The notes beneath the pieces were generated by a model. It was not told the origin of the DNA, did no database searches, and worked only from the letters and a program-made list of their open reading frames with translations. From NCBI RefSeq assembly GCF_028281565.1, contig NZ_JANQJQ010000041.1, forward strand, positions 62,001 to 126,000: DNA of 64,000 nt. The letters are read 5' to 3'. The DNA comes from Seonamhaeicola sp. Lineage in GTDB: Bacteria; Bacteroidota; Bacteroidia; Flavobacteriales; Flavobacteriaceae. Positions 51,751 to 61,811 of the stretch are shown piece after piece; position 1 is the first letter of the stretch; each line of letters opens with the position of its first letter. The position numbers and the translations under genes were made by a program.

Positions 51751-53658
51751 TTATTCGCCAAAACGCTCATAGAGGTTTAGCTGCATCCTTCCCGGGTAGT
51801 CTACAATAATTTTGGTTTTACCGGGCCTTTTAACAACCTCTTTTTTATTCATTTTTAATTGACGTACGTAAGGCATGAGATTTCGACCATCTTCACCTAA
51901 CCAGTCAACAATATTTAGGACCATTAGAATGGCATAAGAATTTTGGTTAATTAAATCCTTAAGGCATGCCATGCCCTTTTCCTTTTCACCAGTACGGATG
52001 AGAAGCCAGGCTGCCATGGCTCGAATTTCATGGGATTCATCATTTAGGGCTTTTAATCCCGCTGCTTTGTTGTTTAAAAGAAAAGAACCAACTATGCCCC
52101 AATAACGCATTCCAAGATTTTTACTGTCTAGCATTTTGAATAACTCGTCTTGGTTGTTCTGGTTTTGTTCCAGAGCCAAGTTGGATGCATCCAACAGTAC
52201 CGGTACATTGTAAAGTTTTGGGTTACGTGCCATCTCATACATGGTGGTGTTGTTTTCTTTTGCCATACGTACACACTCTGTTTCCGGAATAAGGCCGACA
52301 TCGTAAATCGCTTCCTGTTTCTGGCGCATACGTTGGCGCATTTTATTAAGAACCTTACTATATTTAGGGTTCGTTGCCAGGTTATTGACATTATCAGGGT
52401 CATTATACATGTCATAAAGTTCTTCGCTGGCTCCTCTTGGAGCGAAAAATTTAGCCTGAATGTCGTTCGCAGTACCATCGGCTATGGCTTTTTCCCAAAC
52501 CTTGGCGGCTTCCATGTTCCACATATAATCCAAATGCTGCATCCATGGTGTGTATGGCATGTAACTTCGAATGTACAGGTAACGTTTGTCTGAAACGGCT
52601 CGGGCATTATCGATGCGCTCGTCAGCGCGTCCGCGGAAAGCAAAGTGATATTCTTGTTCAGGCTCTGTTTGCGGGCCAAGGAATATTTTTCCTTGCATGT
52701 AATCAGGTACTGTTGCCCCTGTAATACTCAACCAGGTTTTTGGCATGTCTACGAAGCTTACCAAACGGTTTATTTGTGTCCCCGGTTTGTCTGCAGGCCA
52801 CAAGTGTTTATATTTTTCAGGTATGCGGATGATTAGTGGACAGTGAAGTGTGTTCTGAAATAAGTAGCGTTTACTTCGTGGTAACACACCACCGTGGTCA
52901 GAGTTATAAATAATAATGGTATTCTCATACAATCCAGTTTCTTTAAGGTTTTTAATGACTTTGCCAAAATCACTGTCCATGATTTCCATGGCATCATGGT
53001 AGAGCGCATAGTTTTCACGCATACCCGGAACATCAGGATGATATTCCGCCAGTTTTACCTTTTTAGGATCATGTTTGGTGTTACTAACATCACCAAAGGC
53101 GTTGCTTTCATGCGATTTTTTTAAGTTAAACACCTGAAAAAATGGCTGTTGCTGTTTTAGATCGTTCCAATTAGGTGGCACTTTTCTGCTACTTTGGTCC
53201 CAACATTCACCGTCTTTACGGCTACCGATATTATAATCAGTTTTGTAAAAATTACCAGTATAATATCCCCTTTCTTTCAAGAAGTCCGGGTAATATTTGA
53301 TTTTATCATGAGGAATATCGTAAGAACAACGCATTGGGTGTGTTCCCATAGATACAGCATTTACCCCGGTTATCCAGGTACTGCGTGACGGTGCACAAAC
53401 GGGGCCAGAGGCATAAGCATGCATGTATTGAAACCCCTCTGTTGCGAATTTGTCTATGTTAGGGGTTGTAGCATTCCCATTGCCATAGCAGCCCAACCAA
53501 CTAGCACTGTTGTCTTCGCAAGTTAGCCAGAGTATATTTGGACGCTCTACAGATGCTCCGGATTGCGCTTTTGAAGTTGGTGTCAAGAAAATGAATCCCA
53601 ATGCAAACAGGCAATTGAGTACAGTTTTTTTAATGTTCATTGTTATTTTGGTTTTCAT
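51751..53658 (-). CDS. Exported sulfatase with helical-repeat C-terminus
   Basis: The protein has 635 residues. The first ATG is taken; an in-frame ATG at 53640 (MNIKKTVLNCLFALGF) gives an equally good signal peptide. The sulfatase core has WLTCEDNSASWLGCYG at the metal site (E-D instead of D-D) and active-site C88-A-P-S-R92. Other motifs are YNSDHGGVLP and QNTLHCPLIIRIPEKYKHL. From about residue 505 a helical, HEAT-like tail begins (RYWGIVGSFLLNNKAAGLKAL). It is a paralog of the sulfatase at 36495-38372, but with the canonical CAPSR site and Sec signal instead of a lipid anchor. It is the last tightly packed gene of the minus-strand operon, 16 bp after the gene before it. Confidence 0.9.
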   Translation of the reverse strand: MKTKITMNIKKTVLNCLFALGFIFLTPTSKAQSGASVERPNILWLTCEDNSASWLGCYGNGNATTPNIDKFATEGFQYMHAYASGPVCAPSRSTWITGVNAVSMGTHPMRCSYDIPHDKIKYYPDFLKERGYYTGNFYKTDYNIGSRKDGECWDQSSRKVPPNWNDLKQQQPFFQVFNLKKSHESNAFGDVSNTKHDPKKVKLAEYHPDVPGMRENYALYHDAMEIMDSDFGKVIKNLKETGLYENTIIIYNSDHGGVLPRSKRYLFQNTLHCPLIIRIPEKYKHLWPADKPGTQINRLVSFVDMPKTWLSITGATVPDYMQGKIFLGPQTEPEQEYHFAFRGRADERIDNARAVSDKRYLYIRSYMPYTPWMQHLDYMWNMEAAKVWEKAIADGTANDIQAKFFAPRGASEELYDMYNDPDNVNNLATNPKYSKVLNKMRQRMRQKQEAIYDVGLIPETECVRMAKENNTTMYEMARNPKLYNVPVLLDASNLALEQNQNNQDELFKMLDSKNLGMRYWGIVGSFLLNNKAAGLKALNDESHEIRAMAAWLLIRTGEKEKGMACLKDLINQNSYAILMVLNIVDWLGEDGRNLMPYVRQLKMNKKEVVKRPGKTKIIVDYPGRMQLNLYERFGE

Positions 53659-53674
53659 AATTATATTTTATGAA

Positions 53675-55138
53675 CTATTCTTGGTTAAATTTTTTAAGTT
53701 TCTTTTTGTATTCTGGGCGTTTGCTCCATGCTTTAAAATAGGGCAGGTATTCTGGGGATTTTGTCCATAATATACGCCCAATATCTGGTTGGGAAAGCCC
53801 TCCGGCATAATCGTTGCCTTTCACACTGCTTTCAACGGAACTATGCCATTCTGAGAAAGCTTTTATCATGTTATGAGCTATTTCAGTTTCCCTATCGATT
53901 AAGTTGTCAGATTCATCAGGATCTGTCTTTAAATGGTATAATTCGTAGCTGCTTTTGTCAATATCTTTTATGACTAGTTTGTAATGGTTATCTATCCAAG
54001 CGCCTTCCGCTCTCATTCTAAACGGAATGGGTTTTGTTCTTGATTTTATATCTTTTTGAAACAATGGCTTTAAGCTGGTTCCGTCAATAGGGTGAACCAT
54101 GCTGGAATTGGGCAGCCCTATAATATCTGCTACAGTTGGAAATATATCCATGGTAACAGCTGGAAAATCAGTGATTTGTCCTTTTTTTATCATTGCAGGC
54201 CATTCTATAATTGCTGGTACCCGAAGCCCACCTTCATACATTTCGCCTTTATAGCCTTTTAGCCCATTTACGGTTTCAGGGCCAAAAGCTTTTAAGCCAC
54301 CATTATCACTATTAAACCAAACCAAAGTATTGTGCCCTATTCCCATGTTACGGAGGCCCTTACGGAGTGAGCCAACACTTTCATCCATGGCAACCAGCTC
54401 ACCATAATGCTCTTGATGTGTTGCTTTTAAATCTTCAAACCCTTTTTTAGCCCTTTCTTCCGCTTTCCATGGCCCATGCGGACTTCCATACCAAATAACC
54501 ACAAACAAAGGTTGGTCGTTATTCTTTTCACGTTCCATAAACTGCAGTGCTTCATTAACTATTATAGCAGACGATTCGCCTTGTATTTCTTCAAAATTTC
54601 CGTTTCTGCTCATTATTGGGTTTATGTCGAAGTAGTTCGAGGTTGACAGCCAGTAATCGAACCCAAATGCGCCCGGGCTACACTTGTCACTTTTAAAAAT
54701 AGGAACACCGGGACCCTGTAATCCGTTCAAGTGCCATTTTCCAAAATGAGCTGTTTTGTAACCAGCATTTTTAAGGGCTTGAGCAATCGTTTTTTCCTGC
54801 CTTCTTAAGGCATAACCATGTGTATAGACGGCTGATCTATCATTAGAGCGCCCAGTTAACACACTTGCCCTTGTTGGAGAACATACTGGGGCCCCGGCAT
54901 AGAACCGATTAAATTGCAAACCATTATTTGCCATGTCATTCAGGTTTGGTGTTTTAAGGATAGGGTGGTCGTAATATCCGGTTTGGCCCCATCCTTGGTC
55001 GTCGGCCATGATAAGAATGATATTGGGCTTCGACTCGCTCAGGCTATCTGGTTTTTCATTCTGTGCAGATATGTGGCCTGAAATAGCAGCAAGAACAAAA
55101 AGCATGAGGGTTTGTAGTATGTTATGATAATGATTCAA
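53675..55138 (-). CDS. Exported sulfatase
   Basis: The protein has 487 residues. A signal peptide (1-25, ends GHISAQ) precedes a complete single-domain sulfatase: metal ligands in IMADDQGWGQTGYYDHP, active-site C86-S-P-T-R90 followed by ASVLTGRSNDR, FGKWHLNG, SDNGGLKAFGPE and MYEGGLRVPAIIEWP. It is the size of a basic S1-family sulfatase without accessory domains. It probably removes sulfate from imported oligosaccharides in the periplasm. Gaps of 16 bp on both sides place it inside the operon. Confidence 0.92.
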   Translation of the reverse strand: MNHYHNILQTLMLFVLAAISGHISAQNEKPDSLSESKPNIILIMADDQGWGQTGYYDHPILKTPNLNDMANNGLQFNRFYAGAPVCSPTRASVLTGRSNDRSAVYTHGYALRRQEKTIAQALKNAGYKTAHFGKWHLNGLQGPGVPIFKSDKCSPGAFGFDYWLSTSNYFDINPIMSRNGNFEEIQGESSAIIVNEALQFMEREKNNDQPLFVVIWYGSPHGPWKAEERAKKGFEDLKATHQEHYGELVAMDESVGSLRKGLRNMGIGHNTLVWFNSDNGGLKAFGPETVNGLKGYKGEMYEGGLRVPAIIEWPAMIKKGQITDFPAVTMDIFPTVADIIGLPNSSMVHPIDGTSLKPLFQKDIKSRTKPIPFRMRAEGAWIDNHYKLVIKDIDKSSYELYHLKTDPDESDNLIDRETEIAHNMIKAFSEWHSSVESSVKGNDYAGGLSQPDIGRILWTKSPEYLPYFKAWSKRPEYKKKLKKFNQE

Positions 55139-55154
55139 AACTTTTATTTATTAA

Positions 55155-57788
55155 TTAGTTTTTATCAATAGCCTTGTAAAACCCTGCTCCGTAAGTAGAG
55201 CACCAGTAAATACCGGGATTGTGGTAATCAATTTGAATATCGACTATACGGTCTGACTGAATATTACCGGCGTTAATTTTTGCCCAGGTTTTACCCTTAT
55301 CCAGGGAACGATAAATACCAGGATTCAGAATGCCTGGAGCGGCATGAGATGGAATGGTAAGTAACAAAACCTTAGGGTCGTATTTCGCCACCCGAATGTG
55401 GTTGGTAAAGCTATACGGAAATACCTGTTTCCATTTTTTTCCTTTACCATAGGACCAAACCCCGCCAGCATTAGCTTTACCTCCCCAAGTGCCTCCGGAG
55501 ATATACAATTCATTATCTGTTGAAAAATATAAATCGTTTACACTTATCATGCCTTTAGGAATTGAAATGGCTTGCCATTCGTTCGCTCCGTCTTCTAATT
55601 TATAAACCCCACCTGGGGCATTTTTCGAGCCTGATACCGCCGCATAAACCACGCCTTTGTTGTTTGGGTCCAGTTCTAATTTTTGTACGTTTCCTTTTGC
55701 GGGAAGCCCCTTGTTTATTATCTGAAAGTTTACACCACCGTCGGTAGAGCGATAGACACCATAGGCTTTGAATTTCCCAACTCTACCACCACCGCCACCA
55801 CTGGTAACTCGTTTTTTGGCAATCACGCAGTAAAAGCGATTTGGGTAATCCGGGTCAATGCGCAAATGGTTCTGCGGAATGCTCATACTTACGGGGTTTC
55901 CAAATGCTTTAGGATTGAATAAGGAACCATGGGGTTCCCAAGTTTCACCGGCATTTGTCGATTTCATTAGCTTACCGAAAAAGGCTTGGCGGAAATGCAG
56001 TGAATAAAGGGTATTAGTGTCTCTAGGGTGGATGGCCATGGTGCCTACAGAACATTCTGCAGGTTTCTCTTTGTTTGGGATACTCAATTTGTAAACTGCC
56101 TGAGCTCCTGGACGGACTAAATCACCGTCATTAGTTGTTTTCCAAATACTGTTTTCACCAGAACACAGGTAAAAATGGTTTTTCAATCGCATATCCTGTA
56201 CTAGCTCTGCTCCGGGTAGGTTACTATCACCGGCGCCCACCCAATGATGTGAACCAAGTACTGTTTCTTTTTCGTCGTTTTCCAACCAGCTATCGCCATT
56301 GTTGTTGGATACACAAACTACTTTGGCCACCTGACACATAATGGTGGTACCATCACTATTGAACTCGACAACAGCCCCTGCTTTGCGATCATATAAATCG
56401 CGTTTTTCCCATTCACCTTGACTAACCCAATTAACGTTGTGAGATGTTTCATTGCCACGAGCTTGCCAAAGCACTTTGTCTTTGCCTTCCCAATTTTTGC
56501 CATTACGCAGAGTTACGTACCAGTCTTTTCCACCGTTGTCGGTTCGCCATAACATACCGCCCTGAAATGTAAATTGCGATTTGTAGTTGTTTATTACCAA
56601 AACATGGTCCGGGTTTTTAGGGTTGACTCGAATCAAGCTAACCGAATGCATCATTTTTTCGGGTAGTTCAGGGTAAAGTTTTGTAACTTCCTTATCGGTT
56701 TTCCCAAACCACTTGCTCAAGGCTATTTTGTAATACGATTTTTTGATAGGAGCACTTTTAAGTACCGCCTTTTCCAATGGCATATTGTGGTTTATGTTTG
56801 TCCAACGCTCACCCTCGTCGGTACTTTTGTAAATACCGCCATTATAGGTCATCGATTTTCCGTTAGGAATATATTTAACCAAATCAATGGCATATAATGT
56901 TACCTTTTTCGTTTTGGTATCGAAATGCATATCCATGGAACGGATGATGTTATTATCAAAACCAACCTCTTTTTTTAACTGCCATGTTTTACCGGCATTG
57001 GTGCTTTTATAAAAACCGTAAGTTGTTGGCGTAAAAAGCACATTAGGTTTGCCGGGGTGTACAAAAATGCGGGTAATCTGAGCTAAAGGCGCTATGCCTT
57101 TAGGTGTAATATCTTTCCAAGTTTGTCCCTTGTCTGTACTTTTCCATATTCTGGATTTGTGGCCATAATCTACCTTACCATCACTGCCTTTTCCAACTAC
57201 GGTTTTACTTCCAAATACACCATGCGGGTTTTTATAAGTATGGAAAAAGTGATTAAAGTCACGAATGTTTCCGGAACCGGCATACCAAATATTATCATCC
57301 GTAGGGTCTACCTCAATAGTGTTTATGTGAATGCCCTTAAATTGTGAGCTTATGGCATCGTTCTTTTCCCATGTAAGCCCTTTATTAGTTGTGGTATAGA
57401 TATGTGAAGCACCTTCCATGGTACAGATACCAAAATTTTCATCTTGATGAGAAAACTCTGGAGAATAAATCTCTACGGGGCCTCTTTCCCATGACCTATA
57501 TCCAGGTCCGTCCGGGTCCATGACTCCTGTATAGGTTTCTCCACGGTTTGTGGAGCGGTACGAGTTCCCCATATTAGGACCATGAAATACGGTGTTGGGG
57601 TCGGTGGGGTGCCAATAGATGTGATAGTTGTTACCGGCACTTCCGGGACCAAATTGTGTCCATTGAACCGAAGGGTCCGAAACAATTTTCTTTTTATCAA
57701 TTTTAGAAAAATCGATTGGGCTTTGGGCATTAAGGCTAAAACCTGATACCATCAGGATTAATAGGGAAAGAATGAGTTTATTTTGCAT
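55155..57788 (-). CDS. Exported Asp-box beta-propeller protein (putative glycoside hydrolase)
   Basis: The protein has 877 residues. A signal peptide (1-21, ends LNAQ) is followed only by propeller blades with about ten Asp-boxes (SYRSTNRGETY, IWKSTDKGQTW, FYKSTNAGKTW, LMKSTNAGETW, VYRSTDGGVNF, IYRSLDKGKTW). It is paralogous throughout to residues about 190-1035 of the protein at 40512-43886 (shared VQWTQFGPGxxGNN, GPNMGNSYRST, WVGAGxSN), but ends where the propeller ends, with no CBM and no T9SS domain, so it should stay in the periplasm. Catalytic function is not established. Its place between two sulfatase genes suggests it acts on desulfated or sulfated oligosaccharides. Confidence 0.8.
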   Translation of the reverse strand: MQNKLILSLLILMVSGFSLNAQSPIDFSKIDKKKIVSDPSVQWTQFGPGSAGNNYHIYWHPTDPNTVFHGPNMGNSYRSTNRGETYTGVMDPDGPGYRSWERGPVEIYSPEFSHQDENFGICTMEGASHIYTTTNKGLTWEKNDAISSQFKGIHINTIEVDPTDDNIWYAGSGNIRDFNHFFHTYKNPHGVFGSKTVVGKGSDGKVDYGHKSRIWKSTDKGQTWKDITPKGIAPLAQITRIFVHPGKPNVLFTPTTYGFYKSTNAGKTWQLKKEVGFDNNIIRSMDMHFDTKTKKVTLYAIDLVKYIPNGKSMTYNGGIYKSTDEGERWTNINHNMPLEKAVLKSAPIKKSYYKIALSKWFGKTDKEVTKLYPELPEKMMHSVSLIRVNPKNPDHVLVINNYKSQFTFQGGMLWRTDNGGKDWYVTLRNGKNWEGKDKVLWQARGNETSHNVNWVSQGEWEKRDLYDRKAGAVVEFNSDGTTIMCQVAKVVCVSNNNGDSWLENDEKETVLGSHHWVGAGDSNLPGAELVQDMRLKNHFYLCSGENSIWKTTNDGDLVRPGAQAVYKLSIPNKEKPAECSVGTMAIHPRDTNTLYSLHFRQAFFGKLMKSTNAGETWEPHGSLFNPKAFGNPVSMSIPQNHLRIDPDYPNRFYCVIAKKRVTSGGGGGRVGKFKAYGVYRSTDGGVNFQIINKGLPAKGNVQKLELDPNNKGVVYAAVSGSKNAPGGVYKLEDGANEWQAISIPKGMISVNDLYFSTDNELYISGGTWGGKANAGGVWSYGKGKKWKQVFPYSFTNHIRVAKYDPKVLLLTIPSHAAPGILNPGIYRSLDKGKTWAKINAGNIQSDRIVDIQIDYHNPGIYWCSTYGAGFYKAIDKN

Positions 57789-57806
57789 AGTTTTTTTTAT
57801 TAATCT

Positions 57807-59300
57807 TTAGTTTCCGTCTTTAGGGTCTAAGTTTTTCACATCAGCGTGTCTAATATCTATTGGGCGCAGAAAAGGGTTACGGGCGGCAGGCATTTCATTA
57901 CGAAAGTTGATATACGCTCCAAAGATTTCATCCATAACTTCTGGGTTCTGTTTCATAACGTTGGTGGTTTCACCAATATCGTTTTCTAAATCGAATAAAT
58001 AATGTTTATTGTCTTCTATAAGCAATTTCCATTTCTCCATTCGGGCAGCCCCCATGCGGTTAGCGTACCAAAACAGGGCCTTATGTGGGTCTTCTTTATA
58101 ATCTCCACGCATCCAGGGAAGTAGGTTCACGCCATCTAAATTTGTGTATTCCGGGGTTTTTACATCAGCCGCTGCGCAAAGTGTTGGGTACAGGTCTAAT
58201 GTAGAAACAGGGTTGTCAATTACTTTACCATATTGCAATTGACCAGGCCATGATATAATATATGGAATGCGGATGCCGCCTTCCCACATAGTGCCTTTGT
58301 AACCGTTTAAAGGCTTGCATTGCCCAAGTAGATGATAGGGTGTTTTTTTAGGCCACCATGAAGGTATGTTTAGATGAACCGGATTGGCAGGACCGTTATC
58401 ACTTACCAAAGCAATGATGGTGTTTTCACGTAGTTTTTCTTTTTCAAGAACCTCAATGATTCTACCTATATTTTCATCAATGGAAATGGCCATGGCTGCG
58501 TATAATTGCATCACCTCAGACTTTAAATGACTGACCATTTTTTTATGCGATTTTTTTGCATGAAACGGAGAGTGTACGGCATTAAAAGCCAAGTATAAGA
58601 AGAACGGCTTGTCCTTGTTTTTCTGAATGAATTCTACACTTTGACGGCCACAGCGGTCTGTTAAATATTCATCGCCTTCGCGTTCTGGTCCCCACATCAT
58701 CATCTGGAAGCCTCCTTTTGGTTTGCGTACCCCATCAACACCTTTATAGCTCCCATCTGCCTCGGGGAAATAATTTGCTCCTGCCGAGGTTAGAGAAAAC
58801 TCATAATCGAAAGACGTTTCAGGGTATCCTTCCAAATTGTATTTACCTACAATAGCAGTGACGTATCCTGCATCTGAAAACGCCTGATTAATATGTTTGT
58901 GTGCTTTTGGTACAATGGTTTCTCTTTCGCGATGTTGCAGCTTATAAGTATCATGATTCCACTGAATTCCGAAGCGCTGTTGATAGCTGCCGGTTAGCAA
59001 ACCATGACGACTTGGGGAACATACTGGGGCAGAAACATAGCCGTTGGTGAATTTGATGCCTTCATTTGCAAGTTGGTCAATATTTTCAGTTTTAAAAGCA
59101 GTACCTCCGTAACAGGATGGGTCGGTATAACCCATATCATCAATATTGATAATGATTACGTTCGGCCGTTTTAAAACGTTTGATTGCTTGCTTTGAGCAT
59201 TTACTACTGTTGCCGTCCCTATAAGCAACCACAATAATGTGCTTATAAAAGAATGGAATTGTTGGAGTTTTATCTGTTTAAAAATTAATGCTGGTTTCAT
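57807..59300 (-). CDS. Exported sulfatase
   Basis: The protein has 497 residues. The N-terminus has a longer basic stretch and then a Sec signal (FISTLLWLLIGTATVVNAQ, cleavage near 36). The sulfatase core follows: IINIDDMGYTDPSCYGG at the metal site, active-site C94-S-P-S-R98 with HGLLTGSYQQRFG, VGKYNLEGYPE, LVSDNGPANP and MWEGGIRIPYIISWPG. The length is standard for a single-domain member. It is separated by 11 and 18 bp from its neighbours in the operon. The position of the sulfate it removes cannot be told. Confidence 0.92.
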   Translation of the reverse strand: MKPALIFKQIKLQQFHSFISTLLWLLIGTATVVNAQSKQSNVLKRPNVIIINIDDMGYTDPSCYGGTAFKTENIDQLANEGIKFTNGYVSAPVCSPSRHGLLTGSYQQRFGIQWNHDTYKLQHRERETIVPKAHKHINQAFSDAGYVTAIVGKYNLEGYPETSFDYEFSLTSAGANYFPEADGSYKGVDGVRKPKGGFQMMMWGPEREGDEYLTDRCGRQSVEFIQKNKDKPFFLYLAFNAVHSPFHAKKSHKKMVSHLKSEVMQLYAAMAISIDENIGRIIEVLEKEKLRENTIIALVSDNGPANPVHLNIPSWWPKKTPYHLLGQCKPLNGYKGTMWEGGIRIPYIISWPGQLQYGKVIDNPVSTLDLYPTLCAAADVKTPEYTNLDGVNLLPWMRGDYKEDPHKALFWYANRMGAARMEKWKLLIEDNKHYLFDLENDIGETTNVMKQNPEVMDEIFGAYINFRNEMPAARNPFLRPIDIRHADVKNLDPKDGN

Positions 59301-59311
59301 TGCTTATTCTT

Positions 59312-61792
59312 TTACTTTCTCTTTAACCCTTCTACTAATGCTTTACTGGGTTTTGGTTCTGATAATGGGTATGGTTTTCTAAAAACGGTTTCTTGGTCAT
59401 CTTGTGTTTCCATCCAGTCATTTAGTTTTTGCTTTAATCTTTCAATTTCAGCTTTATAGTTTGAATCGTTGATAAGATTATTTTGTTCATTGGGGTCTGT
59501 ATTGAGGTCATAGAACTCCTCGGCAGGGCGTTGGTAATATTTAGAAACAATTTGTGCCGCTCGCTTATCATGTTTGGCAACTTCATCCCATGAATCCCAA
59601 TAGGCTCCTGCGCCATCGTTTCTTAGTATGTCTGAATGGTTGGTGTGATAGTAATCGGGCAGTAAGTTTTTGATGTATTTATATTGCGGGGTTCGCACAC
59701 TTCTAATGGGATAGATATTAAAATAGCCGTCACCACTATGGGTAGTAAAGATTTCTTTTCTAAAAGCATCCGTTTCACCGGTCAGCACATTTGCAAACGA
59801 TTTTCCATCTAAGGCATTTGGTGTTTGAGAACCGGTAATATCGAGTAGGGTAGGAAGGATGTCAATCCAACTCACCATAGCCTTGGTGCGTTTTCCTTCC
59901 GGAATTTTTCCTTTCCATTTTACCACCAAAGGCGTCCTTATGCCATCATCGTATAAATTCCATTTTCCGAAAGGCCATTGTGCGCCGTGGTCGCTTGACA
60001 TTAAGGTGATGGTGTTTTCTCCCAAAATGGTTTCCAAAAACTTAAGGTTTTTACCCATAGTTTGATCAAAGCCCGTTACATCAGAATAATATCTGCCCCT
60101 ATGTTCCCGTGTTTCTTTTGTGTCGATTAAATAATCTGGTAAGTCTACTTTGTTTGGGGCGTATATGTTTTCTTTGGTCCATGATACGTGTGGCCTTCGG
60201 TCTCCTATCATCACGCAAATAGGACCGTCTACTTTAGTATCATTGAAAAACGCCTTAACAACTTTATCTAGGTTAGCAGATTTAATATGGAAATGTTCCC
60301 AGCCATGTGGGTTATCCTTTTTACCATGGGCAATCTTCCCAAAAGAATAAATTTTATAACCGTTTTTTTGGAGTTGTTTTGTTAGAATTTCTACGTTTGG
60401 TCCTGGATAGGTATGATTGGCCTCAGCTCCGTTTCGAGCAGGCATTAAACCGGTTAGCAAAGCGGCACGACTAGGAGCACAAGCAGGCGATGCTATAAAG
60501 GCATTTTCAAAAACCATCCCCTCATTGGCTAATTTTTGCAGGTTAGGGGTTTTCACCACTATGGCACCGTTAAAAGAAACGTCTTTCCAGCCTAGGTCGT
60601 CGGCTAAGTATATTATGATGTTAGGTTGTTCGTTTGTTTTTTTTCGTTTTGCAAATTTTGGTTTGGTACTTGTTAATGCCTTGATAAGGTCAATTTCCTT
60701 TTGGCTATAAGGAGTACCATCCTTTCTGAAAACATCGTGAAACCATTGGGCTGGTTCAGAGGTGTACGTTTTCTTCCACGAATCCCATGGGTAAATGGTT
60801 TGGGATTTACCACTAAACAATCCCCAATTGTAGGCTGCGACATTGTTTTTATGGAAAATGGGTAAAATAGCTTCAAAAGTAGAACCAACCGAACGTGCCA
60901 TATATTCGGTACACATTATGGGGCGGTTGTATTTTTGCAATCCCTTGACCATACGTTTCGTTTCTTCCGGCCCTTGATAACTATGGAATGAAATAACATC
61001 TGAATTTTCAAGGCTGAATTTTTCGATGGCATCGGGGGCTTTCAACCATGTTGGTTTGCCCCAAACACCGACGGTTAACGGTTGGGACGGATTTATTTCA
61101 CGAGCCCATTCAAACGACTTTTGAAGTAGTTCGAAAGATCGTTTTAATTTCTCCTCTCTGGGTAAGTCTGGCGCTTTACTGCCGCCTCCAAAATTACCGG
61201 CGTTAGCATTGTCGGGTTCATTGAACATATCCCATATTAAAATGCGCGCATCATTTTTATATCGAGATAAGACAGATTGTACGTAATCTTTTAATTCATT
61301 TTGTTTATTGGAATCAGAAAGGATTTCTCGCCCTGGTGATTGTACCCAACCTGAGTTATGAGTATGTGGCGTAGGTTCTGGTTGTTTCCCCATTTTTGGA
61401 TAAGGGTTCCAAACGCCATCAAAAAACACCAGCATTGGTTTAATACCATATTTTTCCGAGATTTCTAGAAATTTGTCAACCCTAGAGAAAAAGCCCTCCT
61501 TATCCTGTTTCCATGCCAAATCATGTAAAAACACACGCATGGTATTCATACCTATTTCGGAAGTATGTTGGAGTTCGAAATCAATTCGCTCCTGGTCAAA
61601 CGTATCTTCCTGCCACATTTCCAACTGATTGATGGCCGATGCGGGCACATAATTCCCTCCGGCTAGAAAAGAATATTGGTCATACCATGCATTTGCTCTT
61701 TCCGCAGTCCATCGTTCCTTAGAGTTTTGGTTCTTGCCACAGTTAACTAATAGTAGGGCCAATAGAATTATTATAAATATGTTACGTGTCAT
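59312..61792 (-). CDS. Fusion of clan GH-A glycoside hydrolase and sulfatase (lipoprotein)
   Basis: The protein has 826 residues. The lipoprotein signal ends at C18 (LLLVNC). Residues about 28-365 are a GH5-like TIM barrel of clan GH-A (NYVPASAINQLEMWQEDTFD, GMNTMRVFLHDLAW) with acid/base E192 in WDMFNEPDN and nucleophile E296 in PIMCTEYMAR. A Lys-rich linker (about 366-388) leads to a full sulfatase (about 389-826): IYLADDLGWKDVSF metal site, C438-A-P-S-R442 active site, FGKIAHGKKDNPHGW, MSSDHGAQWPFGKWN and DDGIRTPLVVKW. There is no frameshift or internal start, so the fusion is real at sequence level. It could desulfate and cut the same residue in sequence. The substrate is unknown. Confidence 0.88.
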   Translation of the reverse strand: MTRNIFIIILLALLLVNCGKNQNSKERWTAERANAWYDQYSFLAGGNYVPASAINQLEMWQEDTFDQERIDFELQHTSEIGMNTMRVFLHDLAWKQDKEGFFSRVDKFLEISEKYGIKPMLVFFDGVWNPYPKMGKQPEPTPHTHNSGWVQSPGREILSDSNKQNELKDYVQSVLSRYKNDARILIWDMFNEPDNANAGNFGGGSKAPDLPREEKLKRSFELLQKSFEWAREINPSQPLTVGVWGKPTWLKAPDAIEKFSLENSDVISFHSYQGPEETKRMVKGLQKYNRPIMCTEYMARSVGSTFEAILPIFHKNNVAAYNWGLFSGKSQTIYPWDSWKKTYTSEPAQWFHDVFRKDGTPYSQKEIDLIKALTSTKPKFAKRKKTNEQPNIIIYLADDLGWKDVSFNGAIVVKTPNLQKLANEGMVFENAFIASPACAPSRAALLTGLMPARNGAEANHTYPGPNVEILTKQLQKNGYKIYSFGKIAHGKKDNPHGWEHFHIKSANLDKVVKAFFNDTKVDGPICVMIGDRRPHVSWTKENIYAPNKVDLPDYLIDTKETREHRGRYYSDVTGFDQTMGKNLKFLETILGENTITLMSSDHGAQWPFGKWNLYDDGIRTPLVVKWKGKIPEGKRTKAMVSWIDILPTLLDITGSQTPNALDGKSFANVLTGETDAFRKEIFTTHSGDGYFNIYPIRSVRTPQYKYIKNLLPDYYHTNHSDILRNDGAGAYWDSWDEVAKHDKRAAQIVSKYYQRPAEEFYDLNTDPNEQNNLINDSNYKAEIERLKQKLNDWMETQDDQETVFRKPYPLSEPKPSKALVEGLKRK

Positions 61793-61811
61793 CCTTTTAT
61801 AATTGTTAATG

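Noticed and set aside
52150-52593. 147-codon plus-strand open frame
   Set aside because: It lies entirely antisense to the sulfatase gene at 51751-53658, has Cys/His/Phe-rich composition typical of shadow frames, and has no leader or promoter.
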